From Axinella damicornis (Eukaryota; Porifera; Demospongiae; Axinellida; Axinellidae), in contig OZ007515.1 in the NCBI GenBank assembly GCA_963931865.1, positions 6,756,493-6,820,492 of the forward strand: a DNA stretch of 64,000 nt. Reading direction: 5' to 3'. The notes under the pieces are model-generated. The model saw only the letters and a list, made by a program, of their open reading frames with translations. It was not told where the DNA came from and did not search any database. Below, in pieces: positions 11,500-21,172 of the stretch (position 1 is the first letter of the stretch; the number at the start of each line of letters is the position of its first letter). The position numbers and the translations under genes are program-made.

Positions 11500-11878
11500 C
11501 AGGGGTGTAGCTAGGATTTGGGGACCGAGGAGGCATGGAGTTCTCTGTGCGCGCGCAAAGCGCGGGGCGAAAATTTTCGAGCTAATTATTATTCATGAGT
11601 TGATTCATTACTTCCGCAGTGCGCGCAAACAGTTGCTCTCGAAATGCTACAGCAATATGCCGGTGCCCTGACTGTCCCAGACTTGCAGCACTATCCGCGT
11701 TAAGAGTATATACGCCGGCTCATGGTCAGCCTAGCTCCTGTCTCTGTCATCAGATCGAACGCACATCGTACGTGGCGTGTGCGAGGATCTATACTATAGG
11801 ACTCCGGACACGTGTGTCATTATTCAGAAAAGCGAGGAGGCAACTGCCTCCTCTGCCTCATTGCTAGCTACGCCCATG
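11500..11878. mobile_element. CAGGGGTGTAGC non-autonomous hAT-like MITE, 5-bp duplication
   Basis: 379 bp with ends CAGGGGTGTAGCTAG and CTAGCTACGCCCATG. ATAGG is duplicated at 11495-11499 and 11879-11883. The inside has GCGCGCAAAGCGCGGGGC. A truncated, reversed relative lies at 4529-4845. Confidence 0.85.
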
Positions 11879-12176
11879 ATAGGCAGTATGTGATATCATA
11901 TAACAATTTTTATTGTTATGTTAATTGAAGCGATGTGGACACAATAAAACGAGATTGCTGTAGCTCTATGCATGGTGTGATCAGATTATGGTAAGACATG
12001 AAGCACTAATGTGAGAACTTTCCCTACCAGGAGTGCAATGAATCATGCGAGCGATTCATGTTCGATGTTCGAATAAAAAATGCTGGCACTTCTTTAGCAA
12101 TACAGCAGATGTGCATGACTGTGGTATTATGTTCAATCCTCTTTCCCACCCTCTATCCCACCCTCCCTCTCTGCAG

Positions 12177-12284
12177 GTAATAGTAGGTATTCATGATGAT
12201 GACAGCTACTTCAGACTGAAGAATAAAGTACCCATTGACAATACAGAGAAGAGAATGGCAAACGTGAAGAAGTATGTTGATCAG
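12177..12284 (+). CDS. Gene A exon 4 (cytidylyltransferase core)
   Basis: The 36-codon exon has a polypyrimidine acceptor (CCCTCTCTGCAG) and a GTAAGA donor. It encodes VIVGIHDDDSYFRLKN and then EKRMANVKKYVDQ. This is the second strand and the helix with the conserved arginine (…RM.NV…) typical of CTP-transferase-like proteins, where TagD and CCT have T/ER…v…. Confidence 0.9.
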
Positions 12285-12354
12285 GTAAGATGAGGTCAAT
12301 GCATCACAGTACATGTTAGGAACATATCGGTACAAGTAGGTGTCACCTCCCCAA

Positions 12355-12620
12355 TTGCATCTGCTTCCCAACTGCTGCTCCCATACCCAGTTGCGTCCGG
12401 CTCAGCTTTTTCTCTTCCGGTTCAGCTGCTAGTGTCTGCTTCCGCACTTGCTCCCCGATCACTATGCAGCTGCTGCTCTCCGCTTGCAGCCCCAGCCGTT
12501 CTGGAAGGTACGTTCCACGCCCTACATCCTTGAACATTCTTATCAGAGGTCACGAGGTTTGGAGGTTGTCATAAAGTTCAAAGGGAATGCGTCGCAACTT
12601 ACTAGTCTTGGCCTGCCCCC
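12355..12620 (-). repeat. Degenerate copy of the GCAGCAGCTGAAGCGG element
   Basis: Divergent units (CAGTTGCGTCCGGCTCAGCT, GCACTTGCTCCCCGATC), then CCGTTCTGGAAGG, TTGAACATTCT and GGTTTGGAGGTTGTCATAAA. Same order as at 62385-62720. Begins 70 bp after gene A exon 4. Confidence 0.65.
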
Positions 12621-12686
12621 TGAATGTCCCACTTCTATTATGCACACAGTCATAGTTCTTAATGTATATTTGGTATCTAATTCCGT

Positions 12687-12780
12687 AGTCTCTCGAAAGT
12701 ATGCCCACCCCCCTTTTTCATGACAAGTTGTTTCAAAGTCTATTACTTGAAAGTACGCCCACTCGATTAGCTCGAACAGG
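12687..12780. repeat. R4 repeat (CCGTAGTCTCTCGAAA) fragment
   Basis: CCGTAGTCTCTCGAAAGTAT GCCCACCCCC then TTGAAAGTACGCCCACTCGA. The same family fills 63873-64000. Confidence 0.7.
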
Positions 12781-13083
12781 AAAGCACTTGAATAGCACTG
12801 GAAGAAGTAGCCTCGTTCCCAGGCCCACACGCGGAACACGGAATTGGGCCTTGCCTGTATGTGCTGAGGTCAGCAGTCTTGATATTGGATAGGTGAATCA
12901 CGTTCGAATTACTCTGTAGTAATTGCATTCTTTACTGCGTGAAAAGTGTAGCCGTCCGCTCTATCCCTGCTTATAGCCTACTGCGTGGGTGTATCAAAGT
13001 ACTGCCATAGCACAGTCAACCACAGCCAGGGATGATATAGATATCATCCAGGATGTGGTCAGGGTGATATAGATATCAATCAC

Positions 13084-13778
13084 CCAGGCCAGGGGGATGC
13101 AGGAAAACCCGAAACGGTCAGGAACGTAACGGAACGGAACCGGAAGTAATTATACGGCGATAATCAACATTACGACTTTATAAACGACTCGGATGTTTGT
13201 GTGAACATAACATGTAGCACTGATAGGCAGCTGCTAGAGGAGTTTCTTGGGACCTGGTATGGCCTGAACTGTCTCTGCCTAAAATTAAAGTCTACTACTA
13301 CTACTACTACTACTACTATCGCTACTGGATCTGTACTTAGCGTTGCGTTTATATCAAGCTTGTAAGCAGAGCATCAAGGACAGTAGAATAATTAGTGCTC
13401 GATGCTCTTTGTAGTATAGATTACTTCGGCACTCGCTTGGCCCAGCTCTCTGACTTCCCTAGCACGTAACACAACAAATGCCTCGTTCAGGTCATCCTCG
13501 AAATCGAGGTCGTTGCATGCTGCCAGCAGACTTGGACCCGCGCGGCTACCTCGCTAACACTTCGTGGCTTCAAAATACTGTGCAACCCAGCCAACTTGCA
13601 AGACTAAACTGTTCTCTGACTTCCCTGCAGGAGGCAATGGCTATTTTCACGATCCAAAGTACTTAGCAAAATTAGTTGTACACGAGGAAACATTACTTCC
13701 GGTTCCGTTCCGTTCCGTTCCGTTCCGTTCCGTTCCGTTCCTGACCGTTCCGGGTTTTCCTGCATCCCCAGGCCAGGT
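13084..13778. mobile_element. MITE with ~60-bp inverted repeats and TTCCG tract
   Basis: Left arm (GGGGGATGCAGGAAAACCCG, AACGGTCAGGAACG … GGAACCGGAAGTAAT) is inverted at 13690-13778. The right arm has expanded its GTTCC motif into a run (13698-13742). A CTA trinucleotide run is inside (13291-13317). Confidence 0.85.
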
Positions 13779-13829
13779 GCTATTGAGTACTAGTAGTGCT
13801 TCACAGTTCACACAGTGGTAAACATCTTG

Positions 13830-14438
13830 CAATAATACAGCAATAACAATGAAAGCACTAGTATCTGGGTTCTTCTCTCTCATGTAACGCAGAATCCCAG
13901 TGAGAAGACTTTGCAGGGAAGACGGAGGGTAAGGCTTTCCTTCACGATTTCTAGCTTCGACAAGGAAACGCGAAATCCAGTGATTCAAAGGTGCAACTCG
14001 GTCAACAAATCACTGCTCCAAGAAATCTTCAGGGACAGTCTCATCAGGAGATTTGATGTTATGCTCTTTGACCCAGTCTTTGAAGACTCGAACAGCCCAT
14101 GCTGTGTTTCTTTGCGTGTTGATAGACCGTTTTCCCTTCGCTATTTCTTCCATTTTGCCGTCAGGGCACGGAGCGCTGAAACGATCATTGCTTTCCTTAT
14201 CAAGAGAGAGTTTCAGATATTTCTTGGCCTGAGTCACTGTGCTCGCATCTTTTGTAGCCTCTGCAGTTCTCTTTGCAGTCTTGATCCCTGGCACCAAGTC
14301 ACGGTCGTCCATTTGCTCTCTGGCTCGACTACAATCCACGCATATACACAAATCGGGAAGTCCAATGCAAAACGCAACCTCCACACTCTCCTTGATCTTC
14401 ACCGAGCGCAAGAGAGAATCTATACAAGGAGCGTCCAT
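13830..14438 (-). pseudogene. Crypton-like tyrosine-recombinase remnant (DUF3504/KIAA1958-like N-terminal region)
   Basis: On the minus strand an ORF opens MDAPCIDSLLRSVKIKE and reads KRSINTQRNTAWAVRVFKDW and then EDFLEQ. A TGA (14010-14012) interrupts it, and the same frame continues FVDRVAPLNHWISRFLVEAR, YPPSSLQSLLTGILRYMREK and NPDT. The pattern 'N..T..A...F..W…L…..RF..E.R...G..Y.PSSL..L..GI.RY' is typical of the SAM-like N-terminal domain in Crypton recombinases and in domesticated relatives such as KIAA1958 and ZMYM proteins. Homology is lost after ~13860, where another MITE abuts. The catalytic domain is absent. It is antisense to gene A, in intron 4. Confidence 0.7.
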
Positions 14439-14989
14439 AGATGTAATGTAGCTATATACAGCCGTTTGAATTCAAATTGCCAATTTGCTCGTGATGTCAT
14501 CGTTACCATAGCGATGCGACTTGAAATTGTAGCTTGTTAGGTTTCTAATTGCTGCTAATGACGTATTACCTAGGAACGGAATGCGTTTGTTTGGTGACAG
14601 CTATAAGTAGGTTAAACCTCCAGGATGTGGTTTAACCTATACATATACTCTACTGAGTGTATGATATAAAATTATGTGATCATTACAACCATGCCAACCA
14701 ATCAGCCCTCGCCTTCTCCACCAGACCTCAGGCTCTCATATGCTCATCTTAGTGGTTACAGAGACAACAAACACATGCATGACCTTTCCTGATTCTGCGG
14801 GGTGGTTTTACATTAAAATTTTAACCGTGTGTTTGTCTGTGTGTCTGTGTGTAACGGAAGTGGGATGTTCGTGGGGCGGGACTAGACTAGTGACGCGCGA
14901 CCTTCATACCATTGAACCTCGAACTCCGTGAAGAATGTTTGAGAACATTGGGCATGGGCTAGCTGGAAGCTTCTAGAACAGCTGACGGA

Positions 14990-15265
14990 TGCAATATCGG
15001 TGAGCAGCAGTCAAAGCGGACGCAATCGGGGAGCTGCAGGTGAAGCCGGAGCAGCAGTTGAAGCGGACACAATCAAGGAGCAACAGCCGAAGCGGACGCA
15101 ATTGGGGACCAGTTGAAACGGACGCAATCGGGGAGTAGCAGCTGAAGCAGACACAAGTGGCGAGCAGCAGCTGAAGCGGACACAAACGGGGAGCAGCAGT
15201 TGAAGCGGTTCGATGCAATCGGTGAGCAGCACCTGAAGCGGACGCAATCGGGGAGCAGCAGCTCT
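14990..15265 (+). repeat. ~29-bp minisatellite (GGGGAGCAGCAGCTGAAGCG), copy 1
   Basis: About nine degenerate units of GGGGAGCAGCAGCTGAAGCG followed by GACGCAATC, 130 bp upstream of gene A exon 5. The complement of the same unit occurs at 62385-62635 and 12355-12490 with similar flanks, so the array sits inside a dispersed element. Confidence 0.85.
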
Positions 15266-15394
15266 GACAGAGAACTGTCGGGCGCCGAATTACTCACGTA
15301 GGCGAACAAGGGGGAAGTAGCTGAGCGAGCGAAGCGAGCTCAGCTACTTGTAGGTGTTACAGTTTTCAGTGGTAGTTTGGTTCTCCCCCTCCAG

Positions 15395-15682
15395 GTGTTT
15401 GTGATCTCCAGCACGGATCCTTCCCCCTACATCCGCTGCTGTGTGCACCTGCAACCAGGTCAGAGTGCACTCTACGTAAGAGGAGATGATATGCCTCAGT
15501 TTCCTGGCAGGGCCGTGTGTGAAGAACTCATGCCAATCAAGCTTCTACCATACACACAGGGAGTCAGCTCTACAATTCTGCGGGCACAGCTGTTAGAGCA
15601 TAGCAATTGCATATTGCAACAGGAGACACTGTTTGCAAGGAATGGAACAGTCCCAATTATTGCACATGACAAAGAAGAATGA
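15395..15682 (+). CDS. Gene A exon 5 (C-terminal catalytic motifs, stop)
   Basis: The 96-codon terminal exon follows a CCCCCTCCAG acceptor and ends in TGA at 15680-15682. It encodes VFVISSTDPSPYI, then YVRGDDMP and LLPYTQGVSSTILR, the last matching the C-terminal signature that closes the active site in this family. The final ~30 residues are low in conserved features. I found no canonical AATAAA in the 300 bp after the stop. Confidence 0.9.
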   Translation: MFVISSTDPSPYIRCCVHLQPGQSALYVRGDDMPQFPGRAVCEELMPIKLLPYTQGVSSTILRAQLLEHSNCILQQETLFARNGTVPIIAHDKEE

Positions 15683-15925
15683 TTATGATTGTGATTGTCA
15701 CAGGTGGTCTATTTATTGTATTTTCACGTCACCTTTCAGAGTTTCCTTTGGCATAATACGTATGTTATCGCATTGTACCATTGTTTGAACTTCTGCAGGC
15801 CGTTTCCACCTCGATGTTTGTCTGCTAAATATATTATTTTCATTACAGGATACTTGTGTGTACCAGAAGCTCATGCTCATGCACAGATAATATGAGGGAG
15901 AGGGGGAGGCGAGAAGAGGATAGGC

Positions 15926-16130
15926 ACATGCATCATAACAAGTCAGGGGGCTGGGGAGGGGACATGTAGATTTTCTTGAAGGCATCCATCACCGCTTGGA
16001 TATATCTCCAACTGACAGCGAATTCACAACGAGAGAACAGGCGATGCCAGCTTTGCCGACTTGAAGGTGATCTTTCATTATAATAATAATTATTAGAAAT
16101 TTCATGGTTTCCACGCGTGGGGTACCGGTG
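15926..16130 (-). repeat. Dispersed repeat shared with 18760-18935
   Basis: Both loci contain ACAAGTCAGGG, CTTGAAGGCATCCATCACCG, then ACGAGAGAA and GACTTGAAGGT, and end at a G/C-rich join. No function recognised; probably the end of an unidentified transposon. Confidence 0.65.
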
Positions 16131-16138
16131 TCATAGTG

Positions 16139-16345
16139 TAGAGTGTCCCCCCACCAAATGTCCCCCCCCCCCCCCCCCCCCCCCCCCCGGACATTATTCA
16201 CTGGTGAATAATGTCCCCCTAGGACATTATTCACCAGTGAATAATGTCCCCCCTCAGTGAATAGTGTCTCCCCCTAGGACATTATTCACCATGCAGTGAA
16301 TAATGTCCCCCCCTAGGACAAAATTCACTGGTGAATTGTCTTCTG
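16139..16345. repeat. GGACATTATTCAC palindrome cluster, left
   Basis: After a C27 run, GGACATTATTCACTGGTGAA TAATGTCC-type palindromes repeat four times with CCCCTAGG joints. A matching cluster at 16786-16905 faces it, so the two probably bound one ~770-bp element. Confidence 0.82.
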
Positions 16346-16785
16346 TCTCCAAGCCTTTTAGGACTAAGGTTGCCAACTTGTCATAAAGCGTAAAAATGTT
16401 CAACTAAAATAATGTTCAACAGAGTTGCTAGCTATACAAATCACTTGTACCTTGGGGTGTCAATGACTACATCAGCTAAATTGCAACAGGATTGATGGTA
16501 CATGTACCACCATAGATAATAGAACGTATTACTAAACGCTACCACTCTGCACATTGAGCATTGTACTAGTGCCCCTTTTAATAGCGATGTGTGCACGAAC
16601 GCGAAAGTGTTCTTGGCTCTTTCTTCTTGTTTTTAGAAAAACCGGTGGGGTAGCGATGGAAGGTGAGCAACTAGTAAATCTCGTCGTACTTGGGGTCCAT
16701 GACATAAATGATCACCAGTACAGCGCAGCGCTACATCGATCGATCACCTTCGCAGATCGGCAATCACCTTGGTGGCGCATACGCA

Positions 16786-16905
16786 AGGGGGGACATTATT
16801 CACTGGAGGGGACATTATTCACTAGTGAATAATGTCCCCCCGGACATTATTCACTAGTGAATAATGTCCGGGGGGACATTATTCACGGGGGGACATTATT
16901 CACTC
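16786..16905. repeat. GGACATTATTCAC palindrome cluster, right, next to FEN1 start
   Basis: Five half-sites and two complete palindromes (GGACATTATTCACTAGTGAA and on), separated by G6 runs. It ends 185 bp before the FEN1 ATG, so it lies in or beside the FEN1 promoter. Confidence 0.85.
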
Positions 16906-17089
16906 CGACACCGGCGCGCGGCGCGGCTCAGAGCTGGCCTCCGTCACAGCCATGCATATATGCAGACATTCGGAACGAACCGCGGCGTGAAAAGGCTGCT
17001 CTAATTATTATTAGCCAAATTAACCGCATGCTGCTGTATACTGTAGCGCTGCATAGTTCTAAGCTGTTGCCCACTGGGATATTGTTCGA

Positions 17090-17171
17090 ATGGGTATCCA
17101 GGGACTGATGAAGTTGATTGCTGACTACGCCCCTTCGGCAATGAAGGACCACGAAATCAAGAGTTATTTTG
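17090..17171 (+). CDS. FEN1: FEN1 exon 1 (start)
   Basis: The start codon opens MGIQGL, the invariant FEN1 N-terminus. The exon ends within the Gly28 codon at a perfect GTGAGT donor and encodes residues 1-27 plus one base (…KDHEIKSYF). Only 185 bp separate the ATG from a cluster of GGACATTATTCAC palindromes upstream. Confidence 0.96.
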
Positions 17172-17385
17172 GTGAGTGCTCACCGGCGATCGTGAGGCCC
17201 TTAGGATCGATGCACCGTATCCGGTCTAATTAAAGCGTCCTCAAGGGTTATGCACTTGACCGTTTGACTGCTGTATTTCAGCTGTATATGGCTGTATTCA
17301 CCAAGGCTTGTGTGTGGAGGGTGAGCAACTACTTTTTTGTTGCTGCAAATAAAGGTGGTTGCTCCAAATTATAATAGCATTGCCA

Positions 17386-17655
17386 AGGGGGTGACACTCT
17401 CATTGACGCCATAGTCAGAGCTGCGAGCGGGGTCAAGAAATCTTGACCATCATTTTTGCTGCTTGACCACTTGACCGCATCGCAAAATGACCATTGACTG
17501 CGCTGTATTTCAGTCGTTGACCGCTTGACCGCCGGTAGTGTACGGAAGAATGTGTAGCGACTCTACCCCTTCCTTAGTATACTGGGTCAAGATTCACCGA
17601 TAAGCCCGGTCGCAGCTCTGACTACAGCGTCTATTGGAGTGTCACCCCCTTGCCC
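17386..17655. mobile_element. MITE with ~45-bp inverted repeats, GGGGGTGACAC ends
   Basis: AAGGGGGTGACACTCTCATT … AGTCAGAGCTGCGAGCGGG faces its near-complement at 17605-17655. The inside repeats CTTGACCACTTGACCG. A diverged relative with GATC in place of GACC lies at ~17835-17990. Confidence 0.8.
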
Positions 17656-18404
17656 AGCACTACACTGTAGCTGTAACTTGGCGCAAGGTCACTATGCCAG
17701 TTAACCCTTTCACTGTCTGATTCCCACTTCCATAAAGCTACATTTCTATGGTTCCTTTATATTAGGTGTTAGCATACAGTATGCTTTTGTATACGATTTT
17801 CTCTATTTTCTGGGGCACCAAACAAGGGGTAGTGACTTACATACGGCCCATAGAAGTGTTTGCGACTGGGATCAAGAATCTTGATCTGTGAAAAATCGCC
17901 ATTGATCGCTTGATCACCTCCAAAAAAGGCCTGGATTGTGTCTACAGAAGCTCTGGATCACTTGATCGGAGGTTCAAAGGTCACACCCATGGGCCCACCT
18001 ATTATATATAATGTTTAAGCATTGTGCAACGCTTGTTGTAAATTTATGGTCGCAAAGTGACGGTTGAGCTATCATGGCTCAGTATAGGGTGTGAAGTTCC
18101 ACACCCTAGCACCACCCCCTAGCAGAGGAGGAGGTGGAATTTAGAAGCAAAGTTTGCGAGAAAAGAAGGAGGGGCTCATCCAGCACTGGTCTATCGAGCT
18201 ATACCAATTCTCTTGCTTTCTGGAAGTAGTGACGTGCATATTACATGTTCACTAAGTATAGCTAGCTACATGTACTATATAGCTATGAATTTTAGCTGAG
18301 TGGAAATGGCGTTGTTGAAGACTTGGATAGAGCCTGTAGCTCCAACCCCCCACATGTGGGTAACTCATGAATCTGCTGAGAACGGACAATCCTATGGTGC
18401 AGGT

Positions 18405-19001
18405 CCAGTCTTTCTAGCTGCTCCTGTTCTCCGGATATCTCCGCTCAATCATCGCCAATAATTAACCCGCACCTAGGTTTAAGGTTGGGCAATAATTAGT
18501 CCAATGTTGCAATAATGTATTGCTGCAGTATCACACGACTTTAGATGCTACACTGTCGCACTCGCAATATACCACAAAATATCCTTACATTAATATTGCT
18601 AGCATAACAGCAACATTTAGAGAAAATTGAGGTCATTTGTACACCTCTGTTTCAAGAATAATGACAATCAGTAAAGGCAAGCAATAGCGCAATATGTCTT
18701 CAGGCAATCGCAAGGTATAATTCACACAGAATCGCCCAACCCTACCTAGGTTTATTGTGCAACAAGTCAGGGCCCTTTGGAGAGGAAAAGTATAGGTTTC
18801 TTGCTTGAAGGCATCCATCACCGCTTTCAACGTGGCTACCTTCAGCAGACAAAGAATTCACGACGAGAGAATAGATGAAGCCGACGCACCAACTTGAAGG
18901 TCATCCTTCATGGTTTCCCCGTGGGTAGCGTCTGTCACACTGCTCCGATTACGATCTCTTGAAACTCTACGGATACGGAGTTTGGCGTATCTCCCCCCCC
19001 C

Positions 19002-19033
<32 letters not shown>

Positions 19034-19268
19034 GTACACTGCATTCAGCCCAAAGTGGGGAGGGGGCGTATTTTCGAATATGCACAAATGACCTCAATTT
19101 TCAAAATCCTTGTCTAAATGTTGTTGTTATGCTAGAAATGTAAGCATATTTTGTGGTATATTGTGAGTATGACAGTGTAGCATCTAAAGTCGTGTGGATA
19201 CTGCAGCAGTACATTGTAATTATTGGCGACGATTGAGCGGAGATATCCGGAGAACAGGAGCAGGTAGA
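18405..19268. mobile_element. Inverted-repeat element with ~200-bp arms
   Basis: The left arm (18405-18645: CTCCTGTTCTCCGGATATCT, CGACTTTAGATGCTACACTG, ATTGAGGTCATTTGTAC) is inverted at 19085-19268. The middle carries the CTTGAAGGCATCCATCACCG repeat, a C28 run and a GGGGGCGTATTTTCGAAT end. Confidence 0.85.
18993..19020 (+). repeat. C28 homopolymer
   Basis: Inside the 18405-19268 inverted-repeat element. Confidence 0.95.
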
Positions 19269-19361
19269 AATAACTTACCACCGCACACAAAGAAAACTAT
19301 ATTACATTACACTACTGGTAGGGAAATAAAACTCCTGAGCACAGTGGAGGACATGGAGAGA

Positions 19362-19712
19362 TTCTGACTACACCGTCATCATTGTAATTTGTGACTGACC
19401 CAAATGTATAATATTTGTGCTGAAACTCATCTTTGTGGTGGAGTTATGAGCGCTTTTGTCTTTTCGGGCGGCCACTTTTGGCCTCCTTGTGTGCATGGGT
19501 GGATTTTTTTCTCGTTCCGGATCCACTGGGAATGAGACAGCCACGTGTGCACTAATTGAGACGATCCGAGCTTACCTTGGAGCTGTAAGTACATGCTGGT
19601 GGATGCAATCAGAGTCTGCTCAGGGTGAAAGTAATACCGGAGTACCGTTCTGAAGGGTGAGCTTGCCCGCCCCTGCTGGTGAGATGCACCGGCTACCAGG
19701 AGTGTGGTGGCT
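19362..19712 (-). mobile_element. R1 unit, reversed and rearranged
   Basis: The second half-unit is clear at 19364-19475 (CTGACTACACCGTCATCATT, AACTCATCTTTGTGGTGGAG). The middle diverges, and the terminal GGCTACCAGGAGTGTGGT is at 19693-19710. Probably a deleted or recombined copy. Confidence 0.6.
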
Positions 19713-19732
19713 ATTTGCGAATGCCCTACAAC

Positions 19733-20141
19733 GGTTCTGACTATGCCATTCGATGATTGTGATCGCTACCATGTACTGACCAAACGTACGATTTCGGTGC
19801 TGAACTCACCTTGGTGGTAGAGATACAAGCGCTTTTGTCATCCCGTCGGCCATCATTGCTCGAGTAGATATAGCTACAGCTCTCGAGTTCACAGTAGATA
19901 TAGCTACAGCTCTCGAGTTCACAGTAGATATAGCTACAGCTCTCACGAAAGAAAGGATTCTGATCGACCACACAGTTGTGATCACTGTTGTTCACTGATG
20001 ATTATGTTCTGAAACTCACGCTGTGAGCGCTGTTGGTCTCACCATTGCTAGCTGACTCATTATTGACTGAGCATGATCGTCATGTGACATGCATTAATTG
20101 AAACGAGCAGCTTGCACTACCAGTAGTGCGGTTGCCACTCG
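19733..20141 (-). mobile_element. R1 unit, reversed, with local triplication
   Basis: A near full-length reversed R1 copy ending CAGTAGTGCGGTTGCCACTCG. A 30-bp segment (AGTAGATATAGCTACAGCTC and onward) is tandemly repeated nearly three times at 19863-19945. Confidence 0.75.
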
Positions 20142-20413
20142 ACACTAGAATTAATTTTTGCTAGTCAAGATCAGTTCCTTGTGTCATTTCATACTGTAGC
20201 TCACTGTACTGGCCACAGTTGGATGGCTGTAATGGATGACAAAATGATGTTTGCACAACTACATGTATTTTGGTAACACCTTATTTCTAACCTCCAAGAT
20301 TGTAGTACGCAATATTGAGAGATGTGAATGAATTATGCTCTTCTTAACCTTTTATACTCTTACGCTGGTATTTGGTCGCTGTGTGTGAAGATACATATCT
20401 CTTACCCCATCAG

Positions 20414-20516
20414 GTCGTAAGGTGGCTATTGATGCCTCCATGAGCCTCTACCAGTTCCTGATAGCAGTGCGGTCAGATGGGTCACAACTCACCGGCAGTG
20501 ATGGGGAGACTACAAG
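20414..20516 (+). CDS. FEN1: FEN1 exon 2 (catalytic D34)
   Basis: This encodes residues 28-61 plus two bases. [20 protein letters not shown] contains metal-binding D34. The exon ends GETT and then AG at a donor that is itself the beginning of a GT-rich microsatellite (GTGTGTGTGC). Changes in the length of this tract would not move the donor but could affect its strength. Confidence 0.96.
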
Positions 20517-20680
20517 GTGTGTGTGCGTGTGCGTTTGCATGTACGTGTGTGTTTGGTTGTGTATGTGTGAACGTGTATGTGTGGTTGTGTATGTGTGTGG
20601 GCTCTGGCTGTGTACGTATGTGTTTGTGTGTGTGAGTGAGTGGCTGTGTGTGTGAGTGACTGCGTAGGTGTGTGTGTGTC
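20517..20680 (+). repeat. Imperfect GT microsatellite at FEN1 exon 2 donor
   Basis: A GTGTGTGTGCGTGTGCG… tract of ~160 bp whose first bases are the splice donor of FEN1 exon 2. The apparent ORFs on both strands are repeat artefacts. Confidence 0.9.
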
Positions 20681-21172
20681 ATCAAAGTACCACACCAGAA
20701 AGTCACCAACCTCCATAATCAATTTTTCTTTCTTCCGAGGGGCAACCCCACTCCTGGTAGCCGCGGTTAAACAGTAGCACAAGCTAAGTGTGACAGTTCG
20801 TTCCAATTATCACACATCACGTGAGTACCATGATAGATATATACAGGGAAGATCAGAGTGCTCTCAAGTACCATTTATAAAGTAGCCGCGTTGCAACCTG
20901 CCGTAGCGCAAACTAAGTATTGCAATACGTTCCAATTAACACACATGCCACGTGGCAACCACGATCAGTCAATCGCGAGCAATGGCGACCAAAAGGAAGA
21001 CAAGACATTATTACAGCACTCACAACTTAGCCAGCACGGTGAGTTTCGCGTCAGTGAACGACAACGATCACGGGCGTGTGGTCAGAATCTTCGTGTGCCT
21101 TTCCTAAGAACGGTACTACCACCGGAAGTCGATGGAGCGCTCGAACAATGGCGGCCAACGGCGAGACAAAAG

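Larger units (their letters stand above)
1581..15682 (+). other. Gene A: cytidylyltransferase-like membrane-associated protein, five exons
   Basis: Five exons join in consistent phase: 1581-1680 (possibly from 1544), 5096-5268, 9334-9510, 12177-12284 and 15395-15682. They give 281 residues ending in TGA. Residues 124-249 form a nucleotidylyltransferase fold with VGCFDLFHRGH at about 127-137 (the HxGH motif that binds CTP), RGDD at 215-218 and GVSSTILR at 242-249 (the ISSTxIR-like motif). Known family members join CMP to phosphocholine, phosphoethanolamine or glycerol-3-phosphate during phospholipid synthesis; the substrate here cannot be read from sequence. Residues 35-54 are hydrophobic and may anchor the protein to a membrane. 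An acidic, serine-rich linker (102-120) separates this from the catalytic domain. There is one catalytic domain, whereas PCYT2 has two. The ATG at 1581 has a good context (CCACCATGG), but an acceptor at 1542-1543 leaves an open upstream stretch, so further 5' exons are possible. Confidence 0.82.

Noticed and set aside
13911..14540. 209-codon + strand ORF
   Set aside because: It is the antisense shadow of the Crypton-like recombinase remnant, which matches a known domain on the other strand.
14973..15309. Leu/Ser/Pro-rich minus-strand ORFs
   Set aside because: They are translations of the ~29-bp minisatellite.
20482..20806. Thr/His-rich ORFs on the minus strand
   Set aside because: They are translations of the GT microsatellite.
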